From assembly GCA_937873105.1 (NCBI GenBank), contig CALMWD010000135.1, positions 1 through 10,298 on the forward strand: 10,298 bases of DNA. The letters are read 5' to 3'. Below, one piece after another: positions 7,328 through 10,298 of this stretch. Positions within the stretch are counted from its first letter, which is position 1; the number at the start of each line of letters is the position of its first letter. This DNA is from an uncultured Rhodanobacteraceae bacterium. Its GTDB lineage: Bacteria; Pseudomonadota; Gammaproteobacteria; Xanthomonadales; Ahniellaceae. Made by a program: the position numbers and the translations under genes. The notes under the pieces were generated by a model, which did not search any database, was not told the origin of the DNA, and saw only the letters and a program-made list of their open reading frames with translations.

Positions 7328-9529
7328 TCACAACACGGTCAGGTTCGCGAACGCCAGCACCAGCCACTTGGCGCCGCCCTCCGCGAAGTTGACCTGGACC
7401 CGCGCCGACGAGCCGGCGCCTTCGAAACGCGTCACAACGCCTACCCCGAAGCTCGCATGCGCGACGCGCGCACCGAGCTGGATCGGCGGCAGTTCGACCA
7501 CGCCGCTGCGCAACAGGCCGCGTTCGGCGAGGAAGCCTTCGGCACTGCGCCCGAAGCCGCCGAGCGGGCGGCTGACCTGCACCTTCGGCCGCACCTCGGC
7601 CAGCAGCGTCTTCGGGATCTCGCCGAGGAAGCGCGACGGCCGGTTGTAGGTCTCCTGGCCATGCCAGCGCCGCGACTCGGCGTAACACAGCACCAGCTTC
7701 CGGCGGGCGCGGGTGATGCCGACGTACGCGAGGCGCCGCTCCTCTTCGAGCCGATCCTCCTGCTCCAGCGACTTCTGGCTCGGGAACAGGCCGTCTTCGA
7801 GCCCGACCAGGAATACCAGCGGAAACTCCAGGCCCTTGGCCGAGTGCAGGGTCATCAGCTGCACGCAGTCTTCCCAGGCTTCGCCCTCGGCCTCGCCGGC
7901 TTCGAGCGTGGCATGGGCGAGGAAGGCGGCGACCTCGCTGAGTCCGGCCTCGACGTCCTCGGCGCTGCGTTCGAAGCGCGCCGCGACATTGATCAATTCG
8001 TCGAGGTTGTCGATGCGCGACTCGGCCTGGCCCTTGCCTTCGGCTTCGTAATAGGGCTTGAGCTGGCCGGCCTCGATGGCGCGCTCCATGCGCAGCGCCA
8101 GCGTGGCGTCGGCGCAGTCGCTCGCGAGCTTTTCGATCAGCTCGACGAAACCGCGCAGGGCCGACTTCGCCCGCGCCGCCAGCGTGCCGCCGGCGAGTTC
8201 GGCCTCGGTTGCGGCCCACAGGGACGAACGCGCGTCGCGGGCGCGCTTGCGCAATGCGTCGAGCGTGCGTTCGCCGATGCCGCGCGGCGGCGTGTTGACG
8301 GCGCGCTCGAAGGCGGCGTCATCGTCGCGCAGCAGGGACAGGCGCAGGTAGGCGAGCGCGTCCTTGACCTCTGCGCGCTCGAAGAAGCGCAGGCCGCCGT
8401 AGACACGGTACTTGATGCCCTGGACCATCAGCGCTTCTTCGAACAGGCGCGATTGCGCGTTCGAGCGATACAGGATGGCGGCGTCGCGCGCCGATCCGCC
8501 CTCGCGCACCCAGCGCTGGATGCGGTCGACGACAAAGCGCGCCTCGTCCTGCTCGTTGTAGGCGGCGTACAGGTCGATCGGCTCGCCGGCGCCGGCGCTG
8601 GTCCACAGCTCCTTGCCGAGGCGTCCGCCGTTGCGCGCGATCACCGCGTTCGCGGCATTCAGGATGTTCGCGGTCGAGCGGTAGTTCTGCTCCAGCTTGA
8701 TCGTCACCGCGTTCGGGAAGTCGCGCAGGAACTGCTGCACGTTCTCGACCTTGGCGCCGCGCCAGCCGTAGATCGCCTGGTCGTCGTCGCCGACCACGAA
8801 GGCCGAGGCGCGATCGCCCGCGAGCAGGCGCACGAAGGCGTACTGCAGCGTGTTCGTGTCCTGGAATTCGTCGATCAGCAGGTGCTCGAAGCGCGCGCGG
8901 TAATGCTTGAGCAACTCGGCATCGCGCAGCAGGGTTTCGTGCGTGCGCAGCAACAGTTCGGCGAAGTCGACCAGGCCGGCGCGCCGGCAGCGTTCCTCGT
9001 AGGCGACGTAGATGTCGATCAGGGTGCGCGTCGCCGGGTTGTAGTCGGTCGCGATCGCGCCCGGGCGCTTGCCCTCGTCCTTCATCGCATTGATGAACCA
9101 GGCCGCCTGGCGCGCCGGCCAGCGCGACTCCTCGAAGCCGAGATCGGCGATGACGCGCTTCAACAAGCGCACCTGGTCGTCGGCGTCGAGGATCTGGAAG
9201 GTTTCCGGCAGGGCCGCCTCGCGCCAATGCTGGCGCAGCAGGCGATGCGCGATGCCGTGGAAGGTGCCGACCCAGAGCCCGCGCGTGCCGTGCGGCATCA
9301 GCAGCTCGGCGCGAGCGCGCATTTCGCCGGCGGCCTTGTTGGTGAAAGTCACGGCCAGGATCGACCACGGCGAGGCGCGCTCGACTTCGGTCAGCCAGGC
9401 CATGCGGTGGGTGAGCACGCGGGTCTTGCCGCTGCCGGCCCCGGCCAGCACCAGGTAGTGTCCGCGCGGCGCACACACGGCCTCGCGCTGCGCCGGGTTC
9501 AGCGCGTCGAGCAGATGGGAAACGTCCAT
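7328..9529 (-). CDS. uvrD: DNA helicase II, UvrD
   Basis: A 733-residue superfamily 1A 3'-5' DNA helicase that acts in nucleotide excision repair and methyl-directed mismatch repair in the cytoplasm. E. coli UvrD is 720 residues, and the N-terminus (MDVSHLLDALNPAQREAV) follows it nearly residue for residue. Motifs in order: Q-motif NPAQ (Q14), Walker A AGAGSGKT (29-36), Ia TFTNKAA (61-67), Walker B LLIDEFQDTN (217-226), motif III VGDDDQAIYGWRGA (246-259), motif IV QNYRS (281-285), LYRSNAQSR, LMTLHSAKGLEFP (motif V) and EEERRLAYVGITRAR (motif VI). The C-terminus carries the Tudor-like segment (GARVAHASFGVGVV and following) that binds RNA polymerase in PcrA/UvrD. No catalytic residue is missing. 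The ATG at 9527-9529 lacks a Shine-Dalgarno sequence but has a -10 box just upstream. The gene diverges from the histidine kinase gene and is followed by the GYF-pilin gene. Confidence 0.98.
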   Translation of the reverse strand: MDVSHLLDALNPAQREAVCAPRGHYLVLAGAGSGKTRVLTHRMAWLTEVERASPWSILAVTFTNKAAGEMRARAELLMPHGTRGLWVGTFHGIAHRLLRQHWREAALPETFQILDADDQVRLLKRVIADLGFEESRWPARQAAWFINAMKDEGKRPGAIATDYNPATRTLIDIYVAYEERCRRAGLVDFAELLLRTHETLLRDAELLKHYRARFEHLLIDEFQDTNTLQYAFVRLLAGDRASAFVVGDDDQAIYGWRGAKVENVQQFLRDFPNAVTIKLEQNYRSTANILNAANAVIARNGGRLGKELWTSAGAGEPIDLYAAYNEQDEARFVVDRIQRWVREGGSARDAAILYRSNAQSRLFEEALMVQGIKYRVYGGLRFFERAEVKDALAYLRLSLLRDDDAAFERAVNTPPRGIGERTLDALRKRARDARSSLWAATEAELAGGTLAARAKSALRGFVELIEKLASDCADATLALRMERAIEAGQLKPYYEAEGKGQAESRIDNLDELINVAARFERSAEDVEAGLSEVAAFLAHATLEAGEAEGEAWEDCVQLMTLHSAKGLEFPLVFLVGLEDGLFPSQKSLEQEDRLEEERRLAYVGITRARRKLVLCYAESRRWHGQETYNRPSRFLGEIPKTLLAEVRPKVQVSRPLGGFGRSAEGFLAERGLLRSGVVELPPIQLGARVAHASFGVGVVTRFEGAGSSARVQVNFAEGGAKWLVLAFANLTVL

Positions 9530-9535
9530 CGCGGC

Positions 9536-9541
9536 ATTGTA
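9536..9541 (-). promoter_or_regulatory. -10 box for a probable leaderless uvrD transcript
   Basis: TACAAT on the minus strand matches five of six -10 consensus bases and ends exactly 6 nt before the uvrD ATG, so transcription would start at or next to the A of the start codon. There is no Shine-Dalgarno-like sequence in the gap. No good -35 is visible 16-18 bp upstream. Confidence 0.5.
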
Positions 9542-9624
9542 CCGGCCGCGGTCGCGCAGCCGCGATCCGCACCGCTGTCGTCACCGATGATCCCGCCGCC
9601 GCGATCCCCGGCGCGCAACCGCGG

Positions 9625-9630
9625 CACAAT
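9625..9630 (+). promoter_or_regulatory. -10 box for a probable leaderless histidine kinase transcript
   Basis: CACAAT ends 6 nt before the ATG at 9637 (the 6 nt are GGGGCC), mirroring the uvrD side. A start at the A of the ATG is expected. The GGGG is only 2 nt from the ATG, too close for a normal Shine-Dalgarno sequence. The -35 is not recognisable. The rest of the 107-bp divergent gap (9530-9636) shows nothing else clear. Confidence 0.42.
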
Positions 9631-9636
9631 GGGGCC

Positions 9637-10298
9637 ATGCGTATCGACGACCGCGTTCCCCACTGGCGACGACTGAGCCGGCATCCGATGACCTGGGTGG
9701 CGCTGTTCTGGTTCGGGCTGGGCCTGCTCTACGTGCCGCAACAGCTGATCATGGCCGCGGTACGCGGCGCCAGCGATCCGGATCCGGTCATCGTGCTGTC
9801 CAACTTCGGCATCTGGATCATCTGGGCCGCGTTCACGCCCGTGGTCTGGCGCATCACCCAACGCTGGCCGATCCGCGAGGGCCGGCTCGCCCGCCATTTC
9901 GGCATCCACGCCCTGGCGGCCTTGCTGCTGGCGGCGGTGCACCTGGTGCTGATGGTCGGCTGGCTGAAGCTGATCGGCCGCAGCGAGCCGGCCGACAAGC
10001 TGGTCGTGCTGCAACTCTCCGGCGTGACCGCGACCAACATCATGCTGTATGCGCTGACCGCGATCGCCTGCCATGGTTATGCCTGGTGGCTGCGTTACCG
10101 CGAAGCCGAACGCCTGCGCGTCGAGGCGCAACTGACGGCCCTGCGCGCCCAGCTCGACCCGCACTTCCTGTTCAACACCTTGAACGCCCTGGCCGAACTC
10201 GCGCACCAGGACGCCAGCCTGACCGAACGCCTGGTGCTGCGCCTGTCCGAGCTGCTGCGGCGCTCGCTCTCCGGCAGCGCCCAGCACCTGCGCACCCT
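9637..10298 (+). CDS. LytS/AlgZ-type membrane sensor histidine kinase, N-terminal part (cut by window edge)
   Basis: The first 220 codons of a frame that stays open to the right end. The start is the ATG at 9637-9639, read as MRIDDRVPHWRRLSRHPM. Four hydrophobic segments follow (about 19-39, 52-71, 88-112 and 127-150), forming a small membrane module without a visible extracytoplasmic sensor domain. After a basic helix comes the signature of the His_kinase (PF06580) family, LRAQLDPHFLFNTLNALAEL, with the phospho-acceptor H176. The ATPase domain would lie beyond the window. Kinases of this class, such as LytS, YehU and AlgZ/FimS, normally work with a LytTR-type response regulator encoded directly downstream; that position is outside the window. 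The gene diverges from uvrD, with a -10-like box immediately before the ATG. Confidence 0.9.
   Translation, partial: MRIDDRVPHWRRLSRHPMTWVALFWFGLGLLYVPQQLIMAAVRGASDPDPVIVLSNFGIWIIWAAFTPVVWRITQRWPIREGRLARHFGIHALAALLLAAVHLVLMVGWLKLIGRSEPADKLVVLQLSGVTATNIMLYALTAIACHGYAWWLRYREAERLRVEAQLTALRAQLDPHFLFNTLNALAELAHQDASLTERLVLRLSELLRRSLSGSAQHLRT

Noticed and set aside
7289..9676. Long plus-strand open frame (795 codons) opposite uvrD
   Set aside because: It is antisense to an unmistakable UvrD, has no recognisable domain, and has a biased composition typical of the complementary strand.
9499..10287. Minus-strand open frame opposite the histidine kinase
   Set aside because: It is Gln/Gly/Arg-rich without motifs. 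The plus-strand frame shows four membrane segments and the DPHFLFN signature.

Overview
The window reads as a chromosomal segment of a GC-rich gammaproteobacterium, most likely of the Lysobacterales/Xanthomonadales (Xanthomonas, Lysobacter, Dokdonella or Rhodanobacter type). That placement is an inference. It rests on the high GC content, a UvrD close to the gammaproteobacterial form, a secreted pseudolysin/vibriolysin-type protease paired with a secreted M28 aminopeptidase, a perfect CRP/Clp-type operator upstream of the protease, and apparent leaderless starts. No insertion sequence, phage gene, CRISPR array, tRNA or rRNA is visible.

Layout. Positions 1-627 (minus) hold the N-terminal 209 codons of a secreted M28 leucyl aminopeptidase that runs off the left edge. 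A strong intrinsic terminator at 649-678 separates it from an M4 metalloprotease (712-2988, minus). That protease has a signal peptide, a propeptide, a complete thermolysin-type catalytic domain and two C-terminal accessory domains (PPC and P-domain). The 284-bp region upstream of it (2989-3272) carries a sigma70-like promoter and a perfect TGTGA-N6-TCACA palindrome. Next is an apparently solitary TRAP-transporter substrate-binding lipoprotein of the TakP type (3273-4355, minus). A divergent 191-bp gap separates it from a transmembrane Ser/Thr protein kinase on the plus strand (4547-6547), which has an unusual C-terminal extracytoplasmic domain.

The kinase gene converges on a minus-strand pair, with a hairpin terminator in the 62-bp gap. 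The pair is uvrD (7328-9529) followed after 25 bp by a gene for an N-terminal GYF_2 domain joined to a type IV pilin-like C-terminal region (6610-7302). Divergent from uvrD is the 5' part of a LytS/AlgZ-type membrane histidine kinase (from 9637), cut by the right edge. Both genes that diverge from 9530-9636 have a -10-like ACAAT motif ending exactly 6 nt before the ATG and no Shine-Dalgarno sequence, which suggests leaderless mRNAs.

How the genes fit together. The protease and aminopeptidase make a coherent extracellular protein-degradation unit: the endoprotease cuts proteins, the aminopeptidase trims the peptides, and the protease may also mature the aminopeptidase. The putative Clp site fits global control of secreted enzymes. 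The TRAP receptor would capture small carboxylates, but its membrane partners are not in view. The Ser/Thr kinase and the histidine kinase are signalling genes with no partner visible here. The least conventional proteins are the GYF-pilin fusion and the kinase's C-terminal domain. I found no clearly new multi-gene defence or biosynthetic system.
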